Assembly (NCBI GenBank): GCA_020091685.1
Contig: CM034607.1
Coordinates: 9,979,465-10,043,464, forward strand
Reading direction: 5' to 3'
Source: Lutjanus erythropterus
Taxonomy: Eukaryota; Chordata; Actinopteri; Lutjaniformes; Lutjanidae
DNA length: 64,000 bases
Made by a program: the position numbers and the translations under genes
The notes under the pieces: generated by a model
Seen by the model: the letters and a program-made list of their open reading frames with translations, nothing else
Databases searched by the model: none
What the model was told of the DNA's origin: nothing
In this document: positions 35,066-45,138 of the stretch, piece by piece
Layout of the letters: each line of letters opens with the position of its first letter
Numbering within the stretch: position 1 is the stretch's first letter

Positions 35066-36185
35066 GGGAGAATTTATATGTGCCAGCTTAGAATGACATA
35101 CTGCCAGCTATCTAATTATATCAATGATAAATGGTGTTATTGATATGATAATGATTCTTTACCCCAACGTGGTAATATCCTACTGTTGTAATGTGATTAC
35201 ACTGAAAATCAGGGATCCGTATTGTGAAACTTTGATGTCTCGCAGTGTGACAGCAGACACCATTGTAAATGAAAGTTTCATACTGATGACACACTTAGCC
35301 TCATGAAAACCACTGGTGCGTTCAAGGTATCTTTGAAGGAACTGTATGGGGGGGGGTATTTAATGCATGAAGACATTATATGAGATTTAAATATTTATGC
35401 ACTTTTTCCGTCATCGCACCAGAAAGACAAAGATGCTTCCAGTGACAAACATGACAATTTAACTTTAATCTCTGTTAGTGTGACAGCATGGAAAGCAAGT
35501 GAATTTTCTTGTGTAAACAGTCCAAATAGTGGATTGGAGCAATAGATGCTATTTTAAATAGGTTGACTCACTATTTAATGCATGATATGTGTTGCCTACA
35601 GGCTGCAGGAACACTAAATCTATGCAAGTGCAAGACGAGCGCAACATCATACTTTGATGAGCAATGATAAGTCCTACACTGTAACATGATCAGCTGTTTA
35701 TAACTGTCAATTATGTATTGATGTAAAGCTAAGCCCAAAAACAAAAGCCCACTGCTGAAAATACTCACTCAAGAGTTGAGTGACTGCCTGTCTTACTGCC
35801 TGCCAGACTCCATTAACATATTGCTCAATCTAATCATTATAAACATCTACTCCTTTTGAAAGATTATTTCTGATTTCTTATAACTCATTAACAGACATTT
35901 AGTGAACATTCTGCATTAATATTAACATTTATTCTGGCCCATAATGGAGATTTCAAAGGAGAATATGTTGGCTGCAGTGCCGTTGTCGGAAAAGTCAGTA
36001 TTTCAAATTAACATGTCATCTACACGTTAGAAAATAGTTGCTGAAAACATGCAAAAAGACTGAGAACTACGTAATACTGAATTGTTAGTCCTTTAAAATG
36101 TTTTGGGAGGACCTGAAATATTGTTCAATGACACGCTGGAGCTGAATGTCACTTAATATTATGTAAGCCCTGCAAACTGACTCCT
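35066..36185. promoter_or_regulatory. AT-rich candidate regulatory block (core 35590-35960)
   Basis: The core has 'tgatgagcaatgataagtcc', 'gctgtttataactgtcaatt' and 'ctgcattaatattaacattt' and shows no repeat words. A G-run at 35348-35355 lies upstream. The rest is unremarkable. Confidence 0.3.
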
Positions 36186-37954
36186 GAAAGACACCGGCTC
36201 TCAACCCCACCCTCCCCAGAGATTTTGGCAACTCTTTCATACCAATTCTGGCGGCATTTACTGCTCACTTCAGTTCCAGCAACCCGACACCGAAGAAAAA
36301 AAATCTGAGAGAAACAAGTTGATTCTCTCTTAGTAGGTGAGCGTCCTCTGGCTCTGGTGGCTCAAAAATGTCCAATCAAGTCCAATTAAGCTGCTAGACA
36401 GAGTGTCCATCTTTAAGGTCATAGTTGTATTTGACACATTAGAGAGTGTAGTGGACACCCCTTGATTTCATGATTTTGAGACCTAATTTTAAATCCTGTG
36501 ATTTTTTAATAATTTAAATGTGTGTGGGTGGTCAGTAGCTCAGAACACATATTTATTATTGCTTTATATAGACTTAAATCTCTAATGCCATATAGTCATT
36601 TAATGATTTAGTACAGTGAATATATTATATATTTCTCCTTCACATTCAGTGAATTGCATATGAGTAAAGGAGTTTAATTCTACTAGAGAAAGGGGTAAAA
36701 ATAAACTTCTTTACATTACCTAGCAGAAATCGTTGATGTCCTCAAGCTCTAAGTGAAGTAGCTACATGTAATGAATAAACACACTATATGGCTTCAAATA
36801 TGTATGCTGTTATTCCACTGTGAGTGAAGACTGAAGAAACAAAGGAACTTGCATTGATAAAATCAAGCCTGTACAAAGCTCTGTGCTGCATTCCACTGAC
36901 ATCTAGTGTCAGATGAGGGAACTGAGATAACACACTGTGTCTGACCCTGTGCAGGTGTGTGTCTGCGCAGCCCCCCTCCCCACTCTGCCCCCAGACACCC
37001 ACACGTTATCCACTTCCCCATACATCAGTGTAGTCTTATTGATCTGCTCGATACGACCTTGAATGATCAGACAAGTGGAAGCGGCACGTTGGAATGAAAC
37101 CCATCCATTCCCTCTGTCTGCTCTCTGCCTGCCACTGTAATGACTTGAGGGAAGACGGGGAGGAAGAGGAGCCCATTGAGATGGACCCCTGAACCAGTCA
37201 GCTCTGCAGCGGCCTTATGTTGCAGCCAGCCTCCCCTCCAGGCACAGTCTGTTCCGGGTGAAGCAGGAGAAGTGGGTCAGTCTGTCTGAGATGCGAGGGA
37301 TGAGACGTGAGCTGGGTGAAACTGTATACAGAATCAGACAGACAGATAGACAGATACTGTAGATAGATAGAGCTCAATCTGTCGCAGGATTATGTAAGTG
37401 GATTTGTTCCCAGGATAGCCCCACATCTGAATACAGAATATAGTGTATTAAAATGATAATCAGTAGATGAATGATGAAATTTATCCTCTTGGGGCGAAAG
37501 ATGAAGAAGAGCCATGCTTCAGGGCCTTATGGAAGAGGGTTTTAGTTGGTGTATTTCATCCTCTAACATGTAGAATCTAACAGGATATGTAAAACATTTT
37601 TCCCTGCAGCTGAAACATGACTAGAACAGTTAATAATGATGATTTTATTCTAATTTCAAGTCACTTTCATGACTACTGAAATCAGTACATAGTGTAATAG
37701 AGTCGGTCCCTGTCACTTTTTGTCCAGGATGTAAAGATTTGGAGGGTGGTGTTCTGGCCCAGATCTGTTTCTATACAGGATTGTTAATACTTTGTATTCG
37801 ACTGAAATGTGTAACGACTGTAAATGCATTTACTCAAATATTATATTTAATATTGCATTCACATGCTTCTCTCCAATCCCACTTCCTGAGATGGGAAGTC
37901 ATTCTCCAGACTTTGGTGTGTTCATGAGCTTTTCAGTCAAAATGTTTTAACAAA
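36186..37954. other. gene-free interval, nothing recognised
   Basis: A short (GATA/CAGA) run lies at 37336-37368. The GC-richer part at 36950-37300 could be regulatory. Frames are short and featureless. Confidence 0.4.
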
Positions 37955-38368
37955 ACAAGTTGAGAAAACTCATTTTTTCAAGGCAATTAAGGCAATGACC
38001 TTCACTAGATTTTTCAGTTTTGAATCTAACTCATGCTCTTAAGTTTGGAAATGCTGACCTCTAATTTTATGTTGAGACAATTTGCTTTTCCTCCATAGGT
38101 AAACTTAAATTTTTGAGGTTTAGAACCCTTCAAACAATATTATATTTATTGAGTTTACTCAACAACTTTTGAAATACAAATTTTTATGGTTTCAAAAATT
38201 CAAAGATTCAAGTTTATCTAAAGAAGAAAAAACAGTTCAAAAGCAAATCATTATTAGTTGGGAAAACTTTTTCAAAAATAAACACTCTGGGTTGGACTCA
38301 CAACAAAAAAAAAAAAAAAATTGTTTGAAATAAGTTGCCTTGAAAGTTTGCATTTTCTCAACTTTTTC
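37955..38368. mobile_element. miniature inverted-repeat element with 'aagttgagaaaa' ends
   Basis: The left end 'caagttgagaaaactcattt' followed by 'ttcaaggcaa' pairs with the right end 'ttgccttgaaagtttgcatt' followed by 'ttctcaac' in inverted orientation, about 35 nt with a few mismatches. The interior is AT-rich and non-coding. Confidence 0.7.
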
Positions 38369-39066
38369 GTTTTTAGGTTATTTTTTTTAATTTGTGGAAT
38401 CTTTGAACGGAGCTGCCCAAGGATGGAAAATTAGTTTCAGTGTATACTAACTATAAAGTAAAGTGAAAGAAGTACTTCACTTCAGCATTGAAGATAATAC
38501 TTGTACTTCATTTATACGTTCATTTTTATATTTATTTGACAGCTATGCTTATTGGCATCTCTGTAGATTTAACATACAAAACAAATATGATCATCACATA
38601 AAATATGATGCAGTAGAGTGGTCAGACTCAGCTCCATCTCAGCTTCTATATGGTCAACAAATCACATGAAAAGATCAGCACCAACAATGAATTGATCTTA
38701 CTAACAAGTATTATCTGTGTATTTAAAGCCTGATATATCAATCCTCTGTGCCACTGAGATTCATCTATGAGTGAACCACATCGTTGCCCTGGGTAACATA
38801 CTTCTTCTTTACCATGAACACACATCGCTGTTTTTATTTTGACCCGATCAAACATACTCCTGTCCTGCTGCCACAAATACTCACAAGAACACTGTGTGTC
38901 AATCTGAAGCTGAAATAGTCCCAAGAAATGCAGTATTTAATCCTGTCTATGTAAAGTTTGTTAAAATTATTATTCAGCATTTATGATGAATTATTCAGCT
39001 TCTTTAAAATATAAGTTAATATATTTGAGTCAATATATTTTTGACCCCTCATCATATTCATTGGCT
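38369..39066. other. gene-free interval, nothing recognised
   Basis: Mostly AT-rich. 38440-38520 carries a weak 'taaagtaaagtgaaagaag' trace of the common fish repeat also seen at 48900. Confidence 0.4.
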
Positions 39067-39421
39067 TTAAAGGTCCAGGGTGTAAGATTTATGGGGATTT
39101 ATTGGTAAAATATGTCAGAAATGGAATATAATATGCATAAATATGTTTTCATTAGTGGATAATCACATGAAAATGGGAATTGTTGTGTTTTCATTACCTC
39201 AGCATGAGACATTTCTATCTACAGAGGGCATGGGTACTGTTCCATGGAGTGCAGTAGCTGCTGCAGTAGCCCAGAGCAGACAAACCAAACACTGGCTCTC
39301 GATACAATTTTTTGTTCCCCTACACAAAGAAAGAGGAGGGTGAGGCAAGTGGTATTTAATTGGTTGCAGTGTACAACCCCACCACTAGATGCCACTAAAT
39401 CCTACACACTGTTCTTTTGAA
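39067..39421 (+). mobile_element. TTAA-type miniature element, family A, copy near complete
   Basis: The left end AGGTCCAGGGTGTAAGATTT pairs with the right end 'aaatcctacacactgttctt'. The interior has 'gtcagaaatggaatataata', 'ggataatcacatgaaaatgg' and 'ttgtgttttcattacctcag', all shared with 41217-41552. It abuts the truncated start of a LINE fragment at its right edge. Confidence 0.8.
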
Positions 39422-39423
39422 GG

Positions 39424-39790
39424 GAGCTGAGTGTTTGCTGTTAGGGCTCCTCGGCTGCGGAACGATCTGCCTGAGGAACTCAAGCTTGCTACATTAGTAT
39501 CTTCTCTGACTAATTTTCATCAAAAAGATTTCTTAAATTTTTTCCTTTTAATTTTAATGTTATTTAAAATCTGAACGACAGAATTACACTGAACTTTTCT
39601 TCACATTGCACTGAAGTCTGGCACTGTTCTATTTTAGGTTTTAATTCACCCATTGTTTTGCGTTTTATCCTTGTTTCATTGATTTTTAAGGTTTTATTCC
39701 TCTTTTATTCCTTATGCCTGAATGTTTATTTATAGTTGTGTTTTATGTTTAAAGTACTTTGCAACACAATATTGTTATTATTATTTGGAC
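39424..39790 (+). mobile_element. LINE 3' end (reverse transcriptase ORF C-terminus and tail)
   Basis: From 39431 the frame reads VFAVRAPRLRNDLPEELKLA, the usual 'APRLWNxLP' block near the C-terminus of fish L2/L1-type LINE ORFs. It stays open for about 40 codons. The AT-rich tail with 'gtttaaagtactttgcaac' resembles the LINE 3' UTR phrase 'gtaaagcactttgtaac'. Confidence 0.7.
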
Positions 39791-40439
39791 TTTCAATTGG
39801 ATTTGCTGAGAAAAAGCAAAATGTAGACACAAACCGTATCCTTCAAAATGCTGCTTACACAACAATATATCATTATTAATACATTATAATATATGATAGT
39901 CTGCCACTCTGCCTGTATGAGAACTTTACTTTTGGTATTTTAAGAACTGTTGATTTCATACTTTTACTTAAGTAGCATAGAAGGAATGTAAGACTTTTAC
40001 TTACAATGACGTGAAAAATCTTAATAGGTAAAAACACATCAGTCAGAGTCCCGGTTGAAACATTTTCAATAGAGGTAACTGTCAGAGTTGTGCAAAAGTA
40101 TGGACATATTGTGACAGCTTTATTTTTGCCTTCTGTCTTCTCCAGACTCCCACCGTCTGAAAATCAAATTACAGTGAATCCTGCACATGCACTACTTACA
40201 ATATTTTCAAAAACAGACTTTCCCCTCCTGACAAGCACAAGTGAAGCAATCATGAAACCCGAAATGAGAATACATTTAAAAGGTTTTTTGGAGAAAGGGT
40301 TTTATAGCCCATATTGAACAATAACGAGCAGTACGGTCACGCAGGCACACATCAGCACACAGACACACGCACACACTCCCCTGCCTCTTCATCATAGGAT
40401 GTGACACCTGACGGCCCATTAGTTCCCAAAGTGCTATTC
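39791..40439. other. gene-free interval, nothing recognised
   Basis: A trace of the 'acttttacttaagta' fish repeat lies at 39935-40010. The 75-codon frame at 40090-40317 has no recognisable domain. Confidence 0.4.
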
Positions 40440-40690
40440 TATTCTATGAATTCCTCTCCTTATAGAATATTTAGACTCTGTGTGTTTCCCTCGGCTTGTC
40501 AACATGAGATGCATTATTCATGTTAATGTGCCATTATCTGACGCTCTGCGTGATGCAACGCAGCCATTCCCCGGCCCCGCACCCACAAACGCATCCAGTG
40601 ACCTTCTGAACTATGCACTGCCATCACCCTGCCTGCAGCGCTGCAGCAGCTCCGCTTCATATAATGCACAGAGGGAGAGCAAATTTGTGC
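40440..40690. promoter_or_regulatory. candidate conserved enhancer
   Basis: 'gagatgcattattcatgtta' and 'atgtgccattatctgacgct' provide SOX/POU-like composite words in unique, CpG-containing sequence. Confidence 0.35.
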
Positions 40691-40694
40691 TTTA

Positions 40695-41210
40695 CAGAGG
40701 TTTTATTGTGCAATTAAAATGTGTGCTCACTAAAAGCAGAGCTACATTGAAGATAACAAAAGATTTGAGGTTTTAGCACGGCTTGGGTGCATCCATAACT
40801 GTGGGCCTGCAATACCTGCTTTAAAGAAGGAGATAGAGAGCAGAAGAGTGAATTTAATCAGCATTTAATTGTGCAATTAAAAAGGTATGCCTGTATTTGA
40901 GATAGGCTGATGTATCCTGACTATATGCTTGAATTTAGGTGAGATATGACATGAGGGAGAAAAGAGAAGGAATTTGAGTTAACAAGCCATTGGTGCAATT
41001 AAAAGATAAGTAAACGCCTGCCTGCATTGGAGACAGAATGAGGGAATGATTTTGAGTTTTAATATGCCTTTTGTAAATCTATAAGGTGTGTCTGCATTTG
41101 AGATAGAGAGAAGAAAAGGAAAATAGATAGGCTTTTATCAAGCTGTAAAAAGGTAAGCTTGCAAAATATGTGTTGAGATGGGGAGAGAGGAAGAGGCACA
41201 GAGGGAGGGA
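40695..41210 (+). repeat. diverged tandem repeat with 'gtgcaattaaaa' and 'gcatttgagatagagag' motifs
   Basis: 'attgtgcaattaaaa' recurs near 40705, 40867 and 40991. 'cctg(c/t)atttgagata' relatives recur near 40890, 41020 and 41091, and 'gagagaagaaaagg'-like tails near 40840, 40957 and 41105. The order is kept at roughly 75-150 bp spacing, so this looks like four or five old tandem copies. Confidence 0.6.
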
Positions 41211-41216
41211 ATTTAA

Positions 41217-41552
41217 AGGTCCAGTGTGTAAGATTAACAGGAATAAATTGTCAGAAATGGAATATAATATTCATAACTGTGTTTTCATGACTGCATGATC
41301 ACCTGACAATAAGAATTGTTGCGTTTTCATTACCTTAGAATGAATCATTTATATCTACAGTGGGAGTGGGTCCTCTTCCACGTAGGCCACCATGTTGACC
41401 CACCATGCTTCCACAGTAGCTCAGAGTTTCGAGGCCACCAGGGGTTCTCCTCCACGCTTGGAAGGGGAGGGTGAGACAAGTGGTATTCAGTTGGTCGCAA
41501 TCTGCCATCTCACTGCTAGATACCACTAAATCCTACATACTGACATATTTTT
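41217..41552 (+). mobile_element. TTAA-type miniature element, family A, flanked by TTTAA duplicate
   Basis: TTTAA occurs directly before (41212-41216) and after (41553-41557). The left end AGGTCCAGTGTGTAAGATTA pairs with the right end 'taaatcctacatactgacat'. The interior is collinear with 39067-39421. The 63-codon frame inside is not a gene. Confidence 0.8.
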
Positions 41553-41557
41553 TTTAA

Positions 41558-42059
41558 AGAAACTGTTTGGCAGTGTGGGAAACCACTCTCTCTCGGCCCG
41601 TGTGGTAGAACCATCACGCCAAAGGATCCAAACTGGCCCACTCGACGTCTTTGTAAAGTGTGAAATCTGAAGAAAAGTAATTCATTCAAATTCTTCAATA
41701 AAGTGCACTTTTCTGATTCGTCCACCAGGGGGTCATGGTGATAATAAAAGGCCCTGTACACTATTGAAGATCCAATGTGCTTATAAGAACAGTGCATACA
41801 GTATGTCAGATTTTCCAAGAAAAATTAACCAGGTCCTACTGCTTCCTGTAGACTGACTGAATGTGGAAAAACTGAGACGTATTGTTGAAATTGCATTTAT
41901 TTTCTCAGGCTGATCATCCTCTTTTTTGTAAATGGATGGTTGAGATTCTTGTTACTTATAGGTTGATATGCAAGAGTAAAAACAGTTTTTGTGCAGATTA
42001 AAGAAATTAAGATATATGTTATTGGGTTTTAGTTGTACTGGTGGGTGGATTTGTTACCT
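41558..42059. other. gene-free interval, nothing recognised
   Basis: The 100-codon minus-strand frame (41516-41818) overlaps the element end and has no domain. Confidence 0.45.
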
Positions 42060-42175
42060 TTAAACTGAGCCAGGCTAGCTGTTTGTTTTCAGTCTTTAGG
42101 CTAAGCTAAGCTAACTGTCTGCTGGCTGTAGTTTCAGATTTAGTGTACAGACATGAGAGCGTTAATGATATTCAT
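42060..42175 (+). repeat. family F repeat ('gagccaggctagctg')
   Basis: 'aactgagccaggctagctgt', 'cagtctttaggctaagctaa' and 'gtgtacagacatgagagcg' are a very common phrase series in percomorph fish genomes. A reverse copy lies at 22640-22740. Confidence 0.65.
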
Positions 42176-42765
42176 ATTTAAAGGCATACTATAGAGGATT
42201 TTCCCAAAAAACAATGCATAGACTACAAAAATAATCCCTTTCAATCGACACACCAAGTGTGTGGCAGCACCTGCAAAGACCCTGTCCTTTACCCATATTT
42301 TCTCATTATTTTACTGTGCTTACCGACCCAAAATGTTGCTATTTGACATCCCAGGAATGAGGCTCAGCAATCAACAATCTTTCTGGAGTGTTTGCAAACA
42401 GCAACTGACAAGTCCTACTTATTCTACCTTTAACTCCCGGCAAGAAACTGTCTAAGCGTATTTCCCAAAAAAGGCAAACTATTGTTTAAAGCGCTAACAT
42501 TCTTTTGCCATTCAAATGTATAAGTGGTGTTTCAAAATGACGTAAAAAGACCGGAAACTTTGCGTCTGTCTCTGTATCTCAATTAGCACCGCACTGAACT
42601 GCCAACTTGTCAGAAAATGTCTTCCAGGATAGCGGCCACCATCCCTACCCTGACAAGGATTAGACAGGTGGAGAAAATGAAAGACTGAAACTGCCTCCTC
42701 AGTCATCAAACCTAAATATCGTGGCTCTGGAAAATGTTTTACCCTTCCTATTTGACGAGCCAATA
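42176..42765. other. gene-free interval, nothing recognised
   Basis: Unique-looking, with no exon features. Confidence 0.45.
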
Positions 42766-43050
42766 AATGAAAGGCTTTTCACAACTAATTAACATGATGG
42801 CTTGGATGTTCCACAATATTGACAGTGGCTTTATAGGCTGGTGTGGGCTGATGCACAGGTTATTTTTAAGATACCAGACAAGCACAATGCATAATTTATC
42901 ACACCAAAGGATAACCCTCCCAAGCTGGCGAATAAAGGAAGTAATAAGGGCAGCAAGGCGTGCAGCTGAAATGACTGATAATGCTTTACAACAGCTTCTA
43001 AATAGAGTAGTTGAAAAAAAAAAGTCCTGTTTGCACATCATCTTAAAGGG
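42766..43050. promoter_or_regulatory. candidate conserved noncoding element
   Basis: 'aattaacatgatggcttgg', 'gcacaatgcataatttatca' and 'gaataaaggaagtaataagg' lie in unique sequence. Frames of about 100 codons are open on both strands, but neither shows a domain. Enhancer is the more likely reading. Confidence 0.33.
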
Positions 43051-43164
43051 AAGTGTAATTATCTATCAGCCAATCAACACCTAGCACTCACTTCCTGTGT
43101 CTGACCTTGCTGGACTCGTAACCATGGAAATTTTTTTTCTCTTTCTGATGGAGCACAGCTTGGT

Positions 43165-43370
43165 CATACAAAAACCTCTACATGTGTGTATGTGTGTGTG
43201 TGTGTGTGTGTGTTTGTGTGTGTGTGAACAACAAACAAGGACAGTTTTCAATGTCTTTCTCTCAACAGGGCACCTTGGAAACAGTCTTATTCTGCCATTT
43301 ATGGCTTACCACACTGTGTCCAAATAACAAATATGCAGGGATGATGAACCACTGCCCTCACACACACACA

Positions 43371-43411
<41 letters not shown>

Positions 43412-43586
43412 ATTTTGCCTGGTTGCAAATGTTCTTTTCACACACAGGCCGGATAAATATGTGAAAATGACAGTATTTGTTTTCTTTTCATTTGGGATCT
43501 GTTATGACAGTCTGCATAAATAATGTATCTTCAGGAAACAGTGAAATATTTACAGAACACATATTGGCACATATCTGAATGTGGAA

Positions 43587-43614
<28 letters not shown>
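43165..43614. repeat. three microsatellites: (TG)n 43165-43226, (CA)n 43358-43409, (GT)n 43587-43614
   Basis: The TG and CA tracts are complementary and about 130 bp apart, so they could pair as a long hairpin. The Val/Cys- and His/Thr-rich frames here are microsatellite products. Confidence 0.9.
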
Positions 43615-43618
<4 letters not shown>

Positions 43619-43669
43619 TGTTTCTTTTAACATTATTTCAGCTACGTATGGACCGTGCCTTGAAGTGAG

Positions 43670-43810
43670 CCTGCCTTTAATGAGAGCTCCTGCTTACAGA
43701 GGCAGAAATGCTTCTTTAGTTTGCATTCCCGGAGGCATTATCAGCCATTGACAGCTGGTGAATGCAGCCCTCAATTTAAGTAGACTATCCTGTCAGATTG
43801 GAATTTGATG
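43670..43810. promoter_or_regulatory. candidate conserved noncoding element with MEIS/E-box-like core
   Basis: 'cattatcagccattgacagc' and 'tggtgaatgcagccctcaat' include TTGACAGCTG, a TGACAG (MEIS/TGIF-like) site overlapping a CAGCTG E-box. Not part of any repeat seen. Confidence 0.35.
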
Positions 43811-44098
43811 GACAGTTCAGAGACTGTAGAGTAATACAAAAAAAAAAACTTACCTTACATTTCAATATTTATCTCACTGTTGGTGAAAAGTTAAAAGGAC
43901 TCAACCATGAAACTGCGGAACTATTGCACATAGATGGAACGTCTGTAGTTTTTCTCCTGTTCTGAAATTAGACAGGAAATGAATTAAACAGTTCTCAGTT
44001 TGATTGATTTGGGTGTGCAAAGTCTTTCTGCACAAAACTTACCTTCAAAATGAAACACCGTTATGATAATTCTGTGATATTTCAAGAGAATGTTGTGC

Positions 44099-44335
44099 TT
44101 ACTTTATAATACTCAGTATAAAGGCTGTGATGGTAAAGCACTTATAATTGATAATAAATAAATAAAAGAGAAATTGTATAGAAAAGAAAAAAGTCAAGGT
44201 AAAAACACTGTAGCTAGATAGAAGCATGAAAAAGTGAAAATAAAATGAGATCCAACAGTGAACCCTGTGGGACTCCAAACAGATTATTCTCATTCCCAAA
44301 TCATCAAATACCAACATTTTGTTAATGCCCATTTG
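44099..44335 (-). mobile_element. LINE reverse-transcriptase fragment
   Basis: Minus-strand codons at 44279-44235 read FGVPQGSLLDLILFS. That is a decayed form of the reverse-transcriptase block GVPQGS-LGP-LF found in LINEs. Stop codons and drift surround it. It appears to be a small isolated relic. Confidence 0.6.
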
Positions 44336-44429
44336 CAGCTTGTACAGTCATGCATGGTACCTGGCTGAAATAGCCAGCAAGGACCTTAAGTGACTTCAAT
44401 GTGTCAATGTGTCCCATATGAAACCAAAA

Positions 44430-44635
44430 CATTATTAAAAGTCCTAAGGTATATACCATTGCATGTGTCACATGACTTGCCTCATATGATTTTCATCTTG
44501 TGAGTTGTTTCAGTGAAATCACGTAATGTATGTAATGTAACATACTCATTGTAACTCCAAACATGGTGTTATCCTCAACCTACACAAACAGTTTTTGTGC
44601 CTAAACTGACCCAATCTCAGTTCATTTTTGATTCT
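44430..44635 (+). repeat. family D repeat, degraded
   Basis: 'cccatatgaaaccaaaaca', 'gtcacatgacttgcctcat' and 'acgtaatgtatgtaatgtaa' resemble family D (3716-3945; 56760-57230). Confidence 0.45.
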
Positions 44636-44679
44636 CAAGGGGCACAGACCCAAATGCATCTAGATGCAATTGAATAGAC

Positions 44680-45138
44680 CAGTCGTTCCCAGTCTTTTTT
44701 CCTTGGAGCCCCTGCACTTGTATCTGACAAAAGCTGATTAATTCCAAAGCTTTACTGTCAAAAATTAACATCAATTATAATTGTTTCTATTCTCAGAACA
44801 TTTATCCTTGGTATCTCATTTCCAGTGTTAGCTGAACAATTTTTTAAAATCCCAGCAGAGTAGCATATACACACTCACCCTTACCAAAAGAATAATAATG
44901 ATTCATTATCATGGAGCTTGAGAGGACAGAGAGTTGTGAACTAAGTAGCTCACTATAATATTTTTAAGTGAGGAGAAAAAAATGTGTCCTTTCATTAGAT
45001 AATTTTATATGTAGTTTTTTGTATAAATTGTGTGATTGGTAGTCAACATGTGCAAATCTAATTGTGATAACATTGCAGCAATTGTGACTTCTTCTGCCCC
45101 ACTTAGGGGGGACGGGACCCCAGTTTGGGAACCAAAGG
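44680..45138. mobile_element. hAT-like miniature element ('cagtggttcccaa' ends)
   Basis: The left end 'cagtcgttcccagtctttt' and right end 'gaccccagtttgggaacca' are inverted relatives of the widespread CAGTGGTTCCCAA terminal repeat. No transposase remains. Confidence 0.55.

Noticed and set aside
43182..43523. 113-codon frame with VCVC and THTH runs
   Set aside because: It spans the TG and CA microsatellites.
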